A stretch of 32,482 bases of DNA, taken from positions 1 to 32,482 of the forward strand of contig JAGBFB010000038.1 of assembly GCA_017936665.1 (NCBI GenBank), read 5' to 3'. Below, in pieces: positions 1 through 7,052 of the stretch. A program made the translations under genes and the position numbers. This DNA is from Spirochaetaceae bacterium. Lineage in GTDB: Bacteria; Spirochaetota; Spirochaetia; Treponematales; Treponemataceae. The notes beneath the pieces are model-generated. The model saw only the letters and a list, made by a program, of their open reading frames with translations. It was not told the DNA's origin and made no database searches. The first letter of the stretch is position 1, and every line of letters starts with the position of its first letter.

Positions 1-67
1 GGCTGCAGGTATAAGTATAGTAATGTATTCAGCCGAGCAGTACTAATTGGTCGTGAGGCTTGACCAT
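1..67 (+). rRNA. rrl: 23S ribosomal RNA, 3' end (partial)
   Basis: The first ~67 bases match the conserved 3' end of bacterial 23S rRNA: a GTACTAAT block followed by CGTGAGGCTTGACC, corresponding to the E. coli ending GTGAGGCTTAACC. The rest of the gene lies left of the window. The exact end is placed by analogy with E. coli. No tRNA lies in the ~70 base AT-rich spacer before the 5S gene. Confidence 0.85.
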
Positions 68-136
68 ATTATCGTTTCCGTATATAGTAACTTATCTTAA
101 AAATAAAAAAAGTTTTCTTCTTTAATTTGTTAATAA

Positions 137-249
137 TGCCTGGTGGCCATAGTGGAGAGGTAATACCCGTTCCCATCCCGAACACGGAAGTCAAGCTCTC
201 TTACGTCGATGATACTGCTGAGAAGTGGGAAAGTAGAAAGTTGCCAGGC
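137..249 (+). rRNA. rrf: 5S ribosomal RNA
   Basis: This is a 5S-sized (~113 nt) segment whose ends, TGCCTGGTGGC and GTTGCCAGGC, pair to form helix I. Inside it is the hallmark block CCCATCCCGAACACGGAAGT. It directly follows the 23S gene, as in a standard 23S-5S unit. A run of T residues follows the closing stem, so helix I itself may also help terminate transcription. Confidence 0.95.
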
Positions 250-266
250 TTTTTTTATTTTAAACT

Positions 267-298
267 AAAAGGGTCCTTATTCTAGTACTCTTTTTTTT
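267..298 (+). terminator. Rho-independent terminator of the rRNA operon
   Basis: Arms AAAAGGGTCC (267-276) and GTACTCTTTT (285-294) pair around an 8-nt loop with one G-U pair and one mismatch, and the T tract continues to 298. Its place 18 nt after the 5S gene fits the end of the rRNA transcript. Confidence 0.6.
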
Positions 299-349
299 AA
301 ATTGTGAAAATTCATTTTCAATTTAACAATAATTTTTAGAGAAATAATT

Positions 350-982
350 ATGTTTGAAAAATATCAACTGTTTGAAAATTATATGAAATCTTGCATGTCT
401 GATTCTGCCCATGACACTGAGCATATTTATCGTGTGTTAAATTTATGTTTAGAAATTGCAAAATATGAAAATGATGTAGATTTTGACATATTAATTATTT
501 CTGCTTTTCTTCATGATATAGGACGTGAAATTCAATTTAAAAATCCATCCTTGTGTCATGCAAAAGTTGGTAGTGAAATGGCATATAATTTTTTGATAGA
601 AAATAATTACTCTAAAGAACTTGCAGAAAAAGTAAAACACTGTATTTTTACACATCGTTTTAGGAGTGAAAATCCTCCAGAAACTATTGAAGCTAAAATT
701 CTTTTTGATGCAGATAAGTTAGATGCTTGTGGTTTAATTGGTATAGCACGAACATTAATGTATAAAGGTAAAGTAAATGAGCCTCTTTATGTAAAAATTA
801 ATGGAAAAATTTCAAATGGTGAACAACAAAACGAAATTTCATTTTTTCAAGAATATAAAAGAAAACTAGAAAAATTATATGATAAATTTTATACAAAACG
901 TGGAAAAGAAATTGCATTAAATCGTCAGAAAAATGCAGTTTTCTTTTATGAAAATTTATATTCAGAGTTAACCCAATTTTGA
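350..982 (+). CDS. HD-domain phosphohydrolase (YedJ-like)
   Basis: A 210-residue soluble protein of the HD superfamily, metal-dependent phosphohydrolases that often act on nucleotides or phosphate esters. The metal-binding signature is complete: His25 in AHDTEHI, His55-Asp56 in FLHDIG, a His pair near residues 88-93 (HCIFTH) and the distal Asp in DADKLDA (~120-126). The length fits the small stand-alone YedJ-like family. Only a weak AGAGA ribosome site precedes the ATG. It is the first gene after the rRNA terminator and lies 75 nt before an aminoglycoside adenylyltransferase with its own promoter, so it is probably transcribed alone. The substrate cannot be read from the sequence. Confidence 0.85.
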   Translation: MFEKYQLFENYMKSCMSDSAHDTEHIYRVLNLCLEIAKYENDVDFDILIISAFLHDIGREIQFKNPSLCHAKVGSEMAYNFLIENNYSKELAEKVKHCIFTHRFRSENPPETIEAKILFDADKLDACGLIGIARTLMYKGKVNEPLYVKINGKISNGEQQNEISFFQEYKRKLEKLYDKFYTKRGKEIALNRQKNAVFFYENLYSELTQF

Positions 983-1022
983 AAAAATTTTTTTTCTGAA
1001 ATTCACTTCTTTTCGTTTCATG

Positions 1023-1051
1023 TTTACATCCTGAATTTTTCAGTGTAAAAT
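1023..1051 (+). promoter_or_regulatory. Sigma-70 promoter for the ANT(6) gene, probably leaderless
   Basis: TTTACA (1023-1028), a 17-nt spacer and TAAAAT (1046-1051). The expected transcription start, 6-8 nt after the -10 box, falls on or beside the ATG at 1058. There is no Shine-Dalgarno sequence, so the mRNA would be leaderless. Confidence 0.6.
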
Positions 1052-1057
1052 CATCTT

Positions 1058-1912
1058 ATGCGAAACTCAACTGAAATTTACTCTTTGTTAGAAAAAATTA
1101 CTTGGCAAGATAATCGGATTCTTGCTCTTTACATGAACGGAAGTCGTGTAAATCCAAATGTTATGCAAGATGATTTTCAAGATTATGATGTGGTTTTTGT
1201 TGTTACAGAAACTTTTTCCTTTATTAATGATAAACAATGGATAAATAATTTTGGAAATCCTCTTTATTTTCAGTTGCCCGACGAAAATCCTAATTTTCCA
1301 AATGATAAAGAAAATTTTTATGGATATTTAGTACAATTTGATGATGGAGTTCGCCTTGATATTCACATTGAAACTTTACAACACGCTTTAGAAAATATAA
1401 AAAAGGATAGCCTTTGTAAAATATTAATTGATAAAAATAATTATCTTCCTGCCATTCCTGAAAGTTCAGATAATGATTATTGGGTAAAAAAGCCAACTCA
1501 AGAACAGTTTTTAGCTTGTTGTAATGAATTTTGGTGGTGTACAAATAATTTAGCAAAAGGACTTGCTCGGAAAGAAATTTTGTATGTGCAAGATATGGCA
1601 AATTTTGTTGTTCGTAAAGAATTAGAAAAAATGCTTTCTTGGAAAGTTGGGATAAAAACTGATTTTAAGGTGAGTGTGGGAAAATCTGCAAAATATATTT
1701 CAAAGTATCTTGAAAGTGATATTTATGAAAATTATCTTAAAACTTTTTTTACCTGTGATATTGAAGCTGCATGGAAAAGTATTTTTTTGATGTGCGATTT
1801 ATTTGAAAAAATTTCTGTGGAAGTTTCATCTTTTTTACAATATAAATATAATAAAACAGAATGTAAAAATGCGAAAAATTATTTAGAAAAGATTTTTGCT
1901 TTAGAAAACTAA
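1058..1912 (+). CDS. Aminoglycoside 6-adenylyltransferase (ANT(6)/AadK-like)
   Basis: A 284-residue nucleotidyltransferase, the size of chromosomal AadK enzymes, which transfer AMP to the 6-hydroxyl of streptomycin. The family signature is clear: NGSRVNPN at 27-34 gives the nucleotide-binding Gly-Ser, QDYDVVFVV carries the metal-binding Asp42 and Asp44, and RLDIHIE near residue 100 supplies the third carboxylate. The helical C-terminal domain is full length. It is followed at 29 and 20 nt by two GNAT acetyltransferases, probably one operon. Base composition resembles the neighbours, so recent acquisition is not evident. Streptomycin resistance is a family-based expectation. Confidence 0.88.
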   Translation: MRNSTEIYSLLEKITWQDNRILALYMNGSRVNPNVMQDDFQDYDVVFVVTETFSFINDKQWINNFGNPLYFQLPDENPNFPNDKENFYGYLVQFDDGVRLDIHIETLQHALENIKKDSLCKILIDKNNYLPAIPESSDNDYWVKKPTQEQFLACCNEFWWCTNNLAKGLARKEILYVQDMANFVVRKELEKMLSWKVGIKTDFKVSVGKSAKYISKYLESDIYENYLKTFFTCDIEAAWKSIFLMCDLFEKISVEVSSFLQYKYNKTECKNAKNYLEKIFALEN

Positions 1913-1941
1913 ATTTTTTTGAACTTGTAACGGAGTAATAT

Positions 1942-2502
1942 ATGAAAATTTCTTGCCTTGAAACTTCACGACTTTTCCTCGTTCCTTCCTCTATGAAATA
2001 TTTTGAAGAACGTTCTAGTATTTCTAGTGATATTGAAAACACTCGTTTAATGATGTTCTTACCATCCACAAAAGAAGAAACTTTTTCTTATATCAAAAAA
2101 TGCGAAACTCAATGGAAAAGTGAAAATCAAACCTTATTTGAATTTGATATTTTACTAAAAGAACAAAATAATAAATTTATCGGCTGGATTTCTTTTGAGC
2201 TTCTTTTTGATAATCCTGAAATTGTAAAAAAATTTGGAAATAACTGTGCTGATATGGGGTGGCTTTTAGACAAAAATTTTTGGAATAAAGGTTTTGCCTC
2301 TGAAAGTGCCAAATGTGTTTTAGAATTTACAAAATCTCTTGGTGTAAAAAAAATGATTGCTCAATGTGATGCAGAGAATATCGGTTCTTGGCGTGTAATG
2401 GAAAAAATCGGAATGAAAAAATATTCAGATAACGGTATTCGCTACAACAAATCAGAGCCAAATCTTGCAAAAACTGAATTTATGTATACAATCGATTTAT
2501 AA
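1942..2502 (+). CDS. GNAT acetyltransferase, RimJ/RimL-like
   Basis: A 186-residue GNAT-fold acetyltransferase using acetyl-CoA. The N-terminus (LETSRLFLVP) is typical of the RimJ/RimL group (Acetyltransf_3), and the acetyl-CoA loop is NKGFAS at 115-120, a variant of the usual QxxGxA. The later segment with ENIGSWRVMEKIGM is the helix that packs beside the cofactor. A GGAG site 9 nt upstream supports the start. It lies between the ANT(6) gene and another GNAT gene at close spacing. The substrate could be a protein N-terminus, an amino sugar or a drug; nothing visible decides which. Confidence 0.85.
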   Translation: MKISCLETSRLFLVPSSMKYFEERSSISSDIENTRLMMFLPSTKEETFSYIKKCETQWKSENQTLFEFDILLKEQNNKFIGWISFELLFDNPEIVKKFGNNCADMGWLLDKNFWNKGFASESAKCVLEFTKSLGVKKMIAQCDAENIGSWRVMEKIGMKKYSDNGIRYNKSEPNLAKTEFMYTIDL

Positions 2503-2522
2503 TAAAAAATTTTGGAGAGAGA

Positions 2523-3041
2523 ATGTTATATCTTAAAGAAATGAATTTAGAAGACGCAAAAGTTCAGTGGGAGTTTTTTCAAACTTGTCCTGATGAAAAC
2601 GGGGTTGAAAATTTATATATGAATATGAGTTTTGAGGATTTTTGCAAAAATGGTATTCCCAAAAGAATTGAATTTTCAAAGGGAATAAATCTTCCAGAAG
2701 GTTATGTGCCAGATACTTATTATTTTTTGTACGATACAGAAGTTGGAGAAAATAAAATTGTTGGGCATTTTAAGATTCGCCACTTTTTGAACGATTTTCT
2801 TTTTAACGGAAGTGGCCACATAGGTTACATTATTCATCCAGAGTTTCGTGGTCGTGGTTATGGCACAAAAGGATTGAAACTTGCCATAGAAAAATTAAAA
2901 GAAATGAGTGATTTTGTCGAAGAGGAGATTTTTTTGCGTTGTTTGCGTTCTAATGAAGCCTCATTAAAAGTGATGTTGAAAAATGGTGGATATTTACATC
3001 ATCAAGATGAAGAATATAATTTTGTTAGAATAAAAGTGTAA
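2523..3041 (+). CDS. GNAT acetyltransferase
   Basis: A 172-residue GNAT protein. The central strand GYIIHPEFRG leads into a classic acetyl-CoA pyrophosphate loop, RGRGYG (109-114), followed by the helix KLAIEKLKE and the late motif RSNEASLKVMLKNGG. A strong GGAGAGAG site precedes the ATG. It is third in the ANT(6)-GNAT-GNAT run. It is more canonical than its upstream neighbour and does not look like a recent duplicate of it. The substrate is unknown. Confidence 0.85.
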   Translation: MLYLKEMNLEDAKVQWEFFQTCPDENGVENLYMNMSFEDFCKNGIPKRIEFSKGINLPEGYVPDTYYFLYDTEVGENKIVGHFKIRHFLNDFLFNGSGHIGYIIHPEFRGRGYGTKGLKLAIEKLKEMSDFVEEEIFLRCLRSNEASLKVMLKNGGYLHHQDEEYNFVRIKV

Positions 3042-3075
3042 AATTTTATACTGGAAAAATCGATATATTGAATTT

Positions 3076-3144
3076 ATCACTTGTTATGCTGAATTTTATT
3101 TCAGCATCTTTTTACAAGAGATTCCGAAACAAGTTCGGAATGAC
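3076..3144. repeat. Dispersed palindromic repeat (double hairpin)
   Basis: Two perfect 8-bp hairpins lie side by side: ATGCTGAA/TTCAGCAT (3086-3107, 6-nt loop, then CTTTTT) and ATTCCGAA/TTCGGAAT (3121-3141, 5-nt loop, then GAC). The outer ends GTTAT and ATGAC are near-complementary, so the whole unit is an imperfect palindrome. Elements of this form (GTCATGCTGAAC... CAAGTTCGGAATGAC) recur between genes in several bacterial genomes. It separates the ANT(6) operon from the next GNAT gene and may also act as a terminator. Confidence 0.55.
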
Positions 3145-3161
3145 TGGATTAGAGGTGGGGT

Positions 3162-3971
3162 ATGGAATATTCAAAGATGAAAAATATTGTGCTTGAGCAA
3201 AGTGCAAAAGACATGATGTGTGATAAAAATGATTTTTTGAAAAATGAAATCACAGTTGTTTCAATGGTGGATGATGAAAAATCTCAAAATCGTGGAAATA
3301 AAAAAAGTATTCCAAATAAACTTTTTTGTAATTTGCTTTATTTTGGAAATGGACTTGTTTGTACTGTTGATTCAAAAATTTATGATAAAGTAAAAAAACT
3401 TTTAGAAAATGACCTTGATAAAAATGAATTTTACAGATGTTTTGAACCTGATTTTATTTATAAATTAAATGAAATTTTGCTTCCTTTTGGAAAAAAAATA
3501 AATTGCATGGCAAATTTTTGTTTGCCACAAAATGATTTTTTAAATTTTTATGTTCCAAGTGTAACTCTTGATAATTTTGAATATAAGTTTTTTTACGATA
3601 AAGAAATTGCATCTCTTTACACTGAAAAAGGTTTTGACAATGCCCTTGATTATGGAAGTTGTCTTTTAGAAGATTGTTCAAAACGAAAAGACAAAATTGC
3701 AATCGTAGGTTATATCGATAACAAAATTGCAGGAATTGCTGCTTGTACTGATGATTGTGATTCAATGTGGCAAATTGGAGTTGATGTGGTAAAAGAATTT
3801 CGTGGAAAAAACATTGCTTCTTTTTTGGTAAATAAATTAGCCCATAAAATTTTTGAAAATGGAAAAGTTCCATATTATTGTACAGCTTGGTCAAATGTTT
3901 CTTCTAGGAACACAGCAATTAAAGCAGGTTTTAAACCTGCTTGGGTAGAAATTGCCAGTGTAGAATGGTGA
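3162..3971 (+). CDS. GNAT acetyltransferase with N-terminal extension
   Basis: A 269-residue protein whose C-terminal ~95 residues form the GNAT core. They include DNKIAGIAAC as central strand, VVKEFRGKNIAS (209-220) as acetyl-CoA loop, and SNVSSRNTAIKAGFKPAW (244-261), a typical GNAT ending. The first ~170 residues match no motif I recognise and may be a degenerate GNAT half, as in double-GNAT proteins. An AGGTGGGG site supports the start. It directly follows the palindromic repeat and is convergent with the Nudix gene only 4 nt away. The substrate is unknown. Confidence 0.82.
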   Translation: MEYSKMKNIVLEQSAKDMMCDKNDFLKNEITVVSMVDDEKSQNRGNKKSIPNKLFCNLLYFGNGLVCTVDSKIYDKVKKLLENDLDKNEFYRCFEPDFIYKLNEILLPFGKKINCMANFCLPQNDFLNFYVPSVTLDNFEYKFFYDKEIASLYTEKGFDNALDYGSCLLEDCSKRKDKIAIVGYIDNKIAGIAACTDDCDSMWQIGVDVVKEFRGKNIASFLVNKLAHKIFENGKVPYYCTAWSNVSSRNTAIKAGFKPAWVEIASVEW

Positions 3972-3975
3972 TTTT

Positions 3976-4506
3976 TTAGCGAGTTATTTCGCTTGTTTTA
4001 TTACTTCTAGTTTTTGAACGATGAAACAATAATTCAATCCAGGCTTTGTGATAGGGAATAAAAGTTTTTTCATCAAGCATTGTAAAAATTTCTTGCATAG
4101 TTGCCCATTTTACATTTTGCACTTCTTCTGCTTGTAGTTTTAGTTTGGATAAATCTAAATCCATGTTTAAAATGTAAATATCATTAAATCCATCAGCAAA
4201 GTAATTTGTTAAATGAGGTCGTTCATTTTCAAGATTGATTTTTAGACCGAGTTCTTCTAAGACTTCTCGTTCTGCGGCGGTTTGACTTGTATCACCAGAA
4301 ATTGAACTTCCTGCACAAGAAACATCCCAAAGGTTTGGCCAATCATCTTTGAAGGGAACTCTTTGTTGAATTAGCATTTTCCCTTCGCTGTTAAAAATGC
4401 AAACTGTAACTGCAAGTCGATAAAATCCTTCCGGTACTTTTTCGCCACGAATCATTGTTTTGTTTGTTTTTTCTCTGTTTTCTGTGTATAAATCCCAAAC
4501 TTCCAT
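3976..4506 (-). CDS. Nudix hydrolase (IDI/YfcD-like)
   Basis: A 176-residue Nudix protein, hydrolysing a nucleoside diphosphate linked to another group, or an isoprenoid diphosphate. The Nudix box spans about 66-88: Gly66, then Asp72 where most members have Glu, then REVLEELGL with the metal-binding REXXEE residues. The flanking motif PNLWDVSCAG is typical of the YfcD/isopentenyl-diphosphate-isomerase-like branch. The box supports hydrolase activity more than isomerase. GGAGG lies 4 nt from the ATG. It diverges from the amidohydrolase gene across 102 nt that hold both promoters. Confidence 0.85.
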   Translation of the reverse strand: MEVWDLYTENREKTNKTMIRGEKVPEGFYRLAVTVCIFNSEGKMLIQQRVPFKDDWPNLWDVSCAGSSISGDTSQTAAEREVLEELGLKINLENERPHLTNYFADGFNDIYILNMDLDLSKLKLQAEEVQNVKWATMQEIFTMLDEKTFIPYHKAWIELLFHRSKTRSNKTSEITR

Positions 4507-4527
4507 GTTACCTCCAAAAAGGAATTT

Positions 4528-4557
4528 AATTTACCACAAAAAATAGATTAGTGTCAA
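4528..4557 (-). promoter_or_regulatory. Sigma-70 promoter for the Nudix gene
   Basis: On the minus strand, a perfect TTGACA (4557-4552) and TAAATT (4533-4528) are separated by 18 nt. This puts the start near 4521 and leaves a short leader containing the GGAGG ribosome site. Confidence 0.5.
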
Positions 4558-4573
4558 CAATTAAATTATTTTA

Positions 4574-4602
4574 TTGCAAATTACATAAATTAGATTTATC
4601 AT
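4574..4602 (+). promoter_or_regulatory. Sigma-70 promoter for the amidohydrolase, probably leaderless
   Basis: TTGCAA (4574-4579), 17 nt, TATCAT (4597-4602). The start is expected at about 4609, the A of the ATG. No Shine-Dalgarno is present, and the nearer ATG at 4601 runs into a stop after three codons. Confidence 0.5.
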
Positions 4603-4608
4603 GTATTT

Positions 4609-5430
4609 ATGAAAACACAAAGAATAATTGATGCTCATGTTCACATTGGGCGTTCACTAAATTTTGATATGAAAGAAACTGATGTTTTAGAAGCTATGAA
4701 AAAATACAACATCGAAAAAGTATTAGTTTCTAATTCCGAATCTGCCGAAGCTGACCACGAACAAAAACTATTGCCACAGGAATTACAAATTTCACAAGTA
4801 AAAAGTTTAGAAAAATCAATAAAATTTGCAAATGAAAATTCTGGCAAAGTTTATGTTGCTCCTTGGTTTAAACCAAAAACAGAAAAAATTTCTGATGAAC
4901 TTATAAATTTAATACAAAAAAATCTTGATGTTATTAAGGCTGTAAAATTTCATCCTTATCATTCTGCTTTAGATTTTGATGATTGTCTTATGGAACCATA
5001 TCTTGATTTAGCAGAACAATTTAATCTGCCTGTAATAACTCATACTGGAACTGGAGAAAATGATTGTCCTGAAAAAGTTTACAATATGGCAAAAAAGTTT
5101 CCAAAGGTAAATTTTATTATGGCTCACATGGGGTTAGGTTCTGATAATGTAATTGCAACTGAACTAATTGCAATATTACCAAATCTTTTTGGGGATACAG
5201 CTTGGGTTCCAATGGAAAGCACAATTAATTTTATAAATAAAATTGGTAGCCAAAAATTATTTTTTGGAACAGACTTGCCAATAGATGGAATTGATACTTA
5301 TCATCATAATCCTAGAGGAGAAAGAAGTTTATATCAAGACTATTTTGAAAAACTTCCAGATTTAATTGCACAAGAGGATTATGAAAATCTAATGTGGAAA
5401 AATGCTTTGAATTTTTTTAATTTAGATTGA
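4609..5430 (+). CDS. Metal-dependent amidohydrolase (Amidohydro_2 type)
   Basis: A 273-residue TIM-barrel hydrolase of the amidohydrolase superfamily. Visible metal and catalytic residues are His10 and His12 in DAHVHIG, His145 in ITHTGTGE, His173 in MAHMGLG and Asp222 in FFGTDLP. This pattern fits the PF04909 group (decarboxylases and hydrolases). Lys113 in AVKFHPY may be an extra ligand. The gene seems monocistronic and ends 1 nt from the convergent GuaA-like gene. The substrate is unknown. Confidence 0.85.
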   Translation: MKTQRIIDAHVHIGRSLNFDMKETDVLEAMKKYNIEKVLVSNSESAEADHEQKLLPQELQISQVKSLEKSIKFANENSGKVYVAPWFKPKTEKISDELINLIQKNLDVIKAVKFHPYHSALDFDDCLMEPYLDLAEQFNLPVITHTGTGENDCPEKVYNMAKKFPKVNFIMAHMGLGSDNVIATELIAILPNLFGDTAWVPMESTINFINKIGSQKLFFGTDLPIDGIDTYHHNPRGERSLYQDYFEKLPDLIAQEDYENLMWKNALNFFNLD

Positions 5431-5431
5431 T

Positions 5432-7006
5432 TTATTCCCAACCAAAAGAAATAGGTGTGTTGTTTGTAATATCATAATAAAGTGCATCTACAAAATCTAG
5501 TTTTTGTATTTTCTCTACGATGTTGTTCAATGTTTTAGTTGAAAGTTTTGCAAATTTTGCAGTTACAACATTTTCCGAAATAATTGGTCGTAAAACAATT
5601 GAGCAAGAATTTTTAGAACAAGAATAGGGCACATTAATTGTGAAGTGTTGGTAAATTTTATCATACTCATTATTAGTTTTTAATTCGTCAATGACGATTT
5701 TATCAACTTGTCTAATTTGATCTAATCTTTCTTTTGTACAAAATTGTTCTTGGATGCAACAATTTTCTTTTTCATAAATTGATAAAATTACTCTGTTTAC
5801 TTCAAAGTTTTTTTCAAGAATTTTTTCAGAAGCTTTTTCTAATAAGTCCCAATCAAAAATATTTTTTGACTTCAAGGTTAAAATTGCAGGAAATTTGTTT
5901 GTATTAAAAACACTTTGTTTTCCGATAGATTTTACAGGAAGTGCTTTAAGGCTGTAATCAGTTATATTAAAAAAAGATGATAAATCAATTTTTGTAAGAT
6001 TTTGGTTTATTTTTTTTATGTCTCGTTCTTCTTGAGACGATAAAACATCATTTGAACACAAAGTATTTACCGAAAGTCCTTGGGAAGAAAATGGATGTTG
6101 GCAAATTAAATTTTCTGGTAAGCCAAGAGTTTTTCCAAGTAAAATTATTTCTTCTGTATACAAATTATTTAACGGTTCGATAATCAATCCTTTTGAAATT
6201 AATGATTGAATTTCTGCAATTTTATTATGATTAATTTTTATTCCATGGGAGAATTTGCTTTTTCCAAATTCAATTACATCGGGATATGTTTTTTCTTGAA
6301 CTAAAATCCATTGGTTTTCTAATAAATTTAATTTTTTGAAAATTTTGTTATGAACTTCAAAAAATGTTTTATCGATTATGTTTTGTTTTTCTTGTGGATT
6401 TATTATTTTTTGAATAGTTGACAAAAATACTTCAGATTCATCTTCTAAAATAAAATTAGTAAATCCTAAATTAATATATTGTTGAGTTATTATTTCTATT
6501 TCATTTTCACGCAAAAATCCGTTATTTATGTGTAAGCCTAAAATTCGTTCTTTGCCTAAAACTTTATTCAATAATGCAAATATTACTGTTGATTTAAATT
6601 CGCCTGTTAAAAATAAAAGAACATTTTTATTAATAGTTTCGGTTTTTATTTTTTCTAATGTGTATTCAAAAATTTGCTGAACTTCCCAATTTTTTTTGAA
6701 ATTACAAGTTTTAATAAAGTTTTCTAAAAATTTGTTATCATTTGATTTTGTAGAAAAATTTTTTTCTTTACCTAAATCTAAAATTGGAATGTTTAAATTT
6801 GTTATTTGTTCATTAATTTCTGAAATCGCAGATGTAAAATTTTCATCATTTTTTCTAGCAAAAATAATTCCTTTGGTATTTTCTAAATCGTTTAAACTTA
6901 TATTTGGATTTTGAATTTCAGAATAATATCCTAAAAATCTGATACTTTTTGCAATAAAATGAGCGTATTCACTTTCAAAATTAATTACAACAATTTTTTC
7001 TTTCAA
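5432..7006 (-). CDS. Degenerate GMP-synthase (GuaA) homologue
   Basis: About 524 residues, similar to GMP synthase along its length: YPDVIE near 240, QHPF near 302, a C-terminal block with SIVLRPIISE and TAKFAKL, and the ending YDIT...WE. A segment at about 350-440 (ALPVKSIGK, NRVILSIY, LDQIRQVD) resembles the extra region of long eukaryote-type enzymes. Active sites are broken. The PP-loop SGGVDS is TGEFKS (~134-139), and the N-terminal glutaminase part is only ~110 residues without the catalytic Cys/His/Glu. I infer it does not make GMP. The start is TTG with GGAG 10 nt upstream; there is no internal methionine, so no ATG alternative exists. It sits 46 nt after the YihY gene, likely co-transcribed. 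Confidence 0.75.
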   Translation of the reverse strand: MKEKIVVINFESEYAHFIAKSIRFLGYYSEIQNPNISLNDLENTKGIIFARKNDENFTSAISEINEQITNLNIPILDLGKEKNFSTKSNDNKFLENFIKTCNFKKNWEVQQIFEYTLEKIKTETINKNVLLFLTGEFKSTVIFALLNKVLGKERILGLHINNGFLRENEIEIITQQYINLGFTNFILEDESEVFLSTIQKIINPQEKQNIIDKTFFEVHNKIFKKLNLLENQWILVQEKTYPDVIEFGKSKFSHGIKINHNKIAEIQSLISKGLIIEPLNNLYTEEIILLGKTLGLPENLICQHPFSSQGLSVNTLCSNDVLSSQEERDIKKINQNLTKIDLSSFFNITDYSLKALPVKSIGKQSVFNTNKFPAILTLKSKNIFDWDLLEKASEKILEKNFEVNRVILSIYEKENCCIQEQFCTKERLDQIRQVDKIVIDELKTNNEYDKIYQHFTINVPYSCSKNSCSIVLRPIISENVVTAKFAKLSTKTLNNIVEKIQKLDFVDALYYDITNNTPISFGWE

Positions 7007-7052
7007 AACTTAAAATCTCCTCACTTATAAAACTTACTTGTTATTGTAACTA

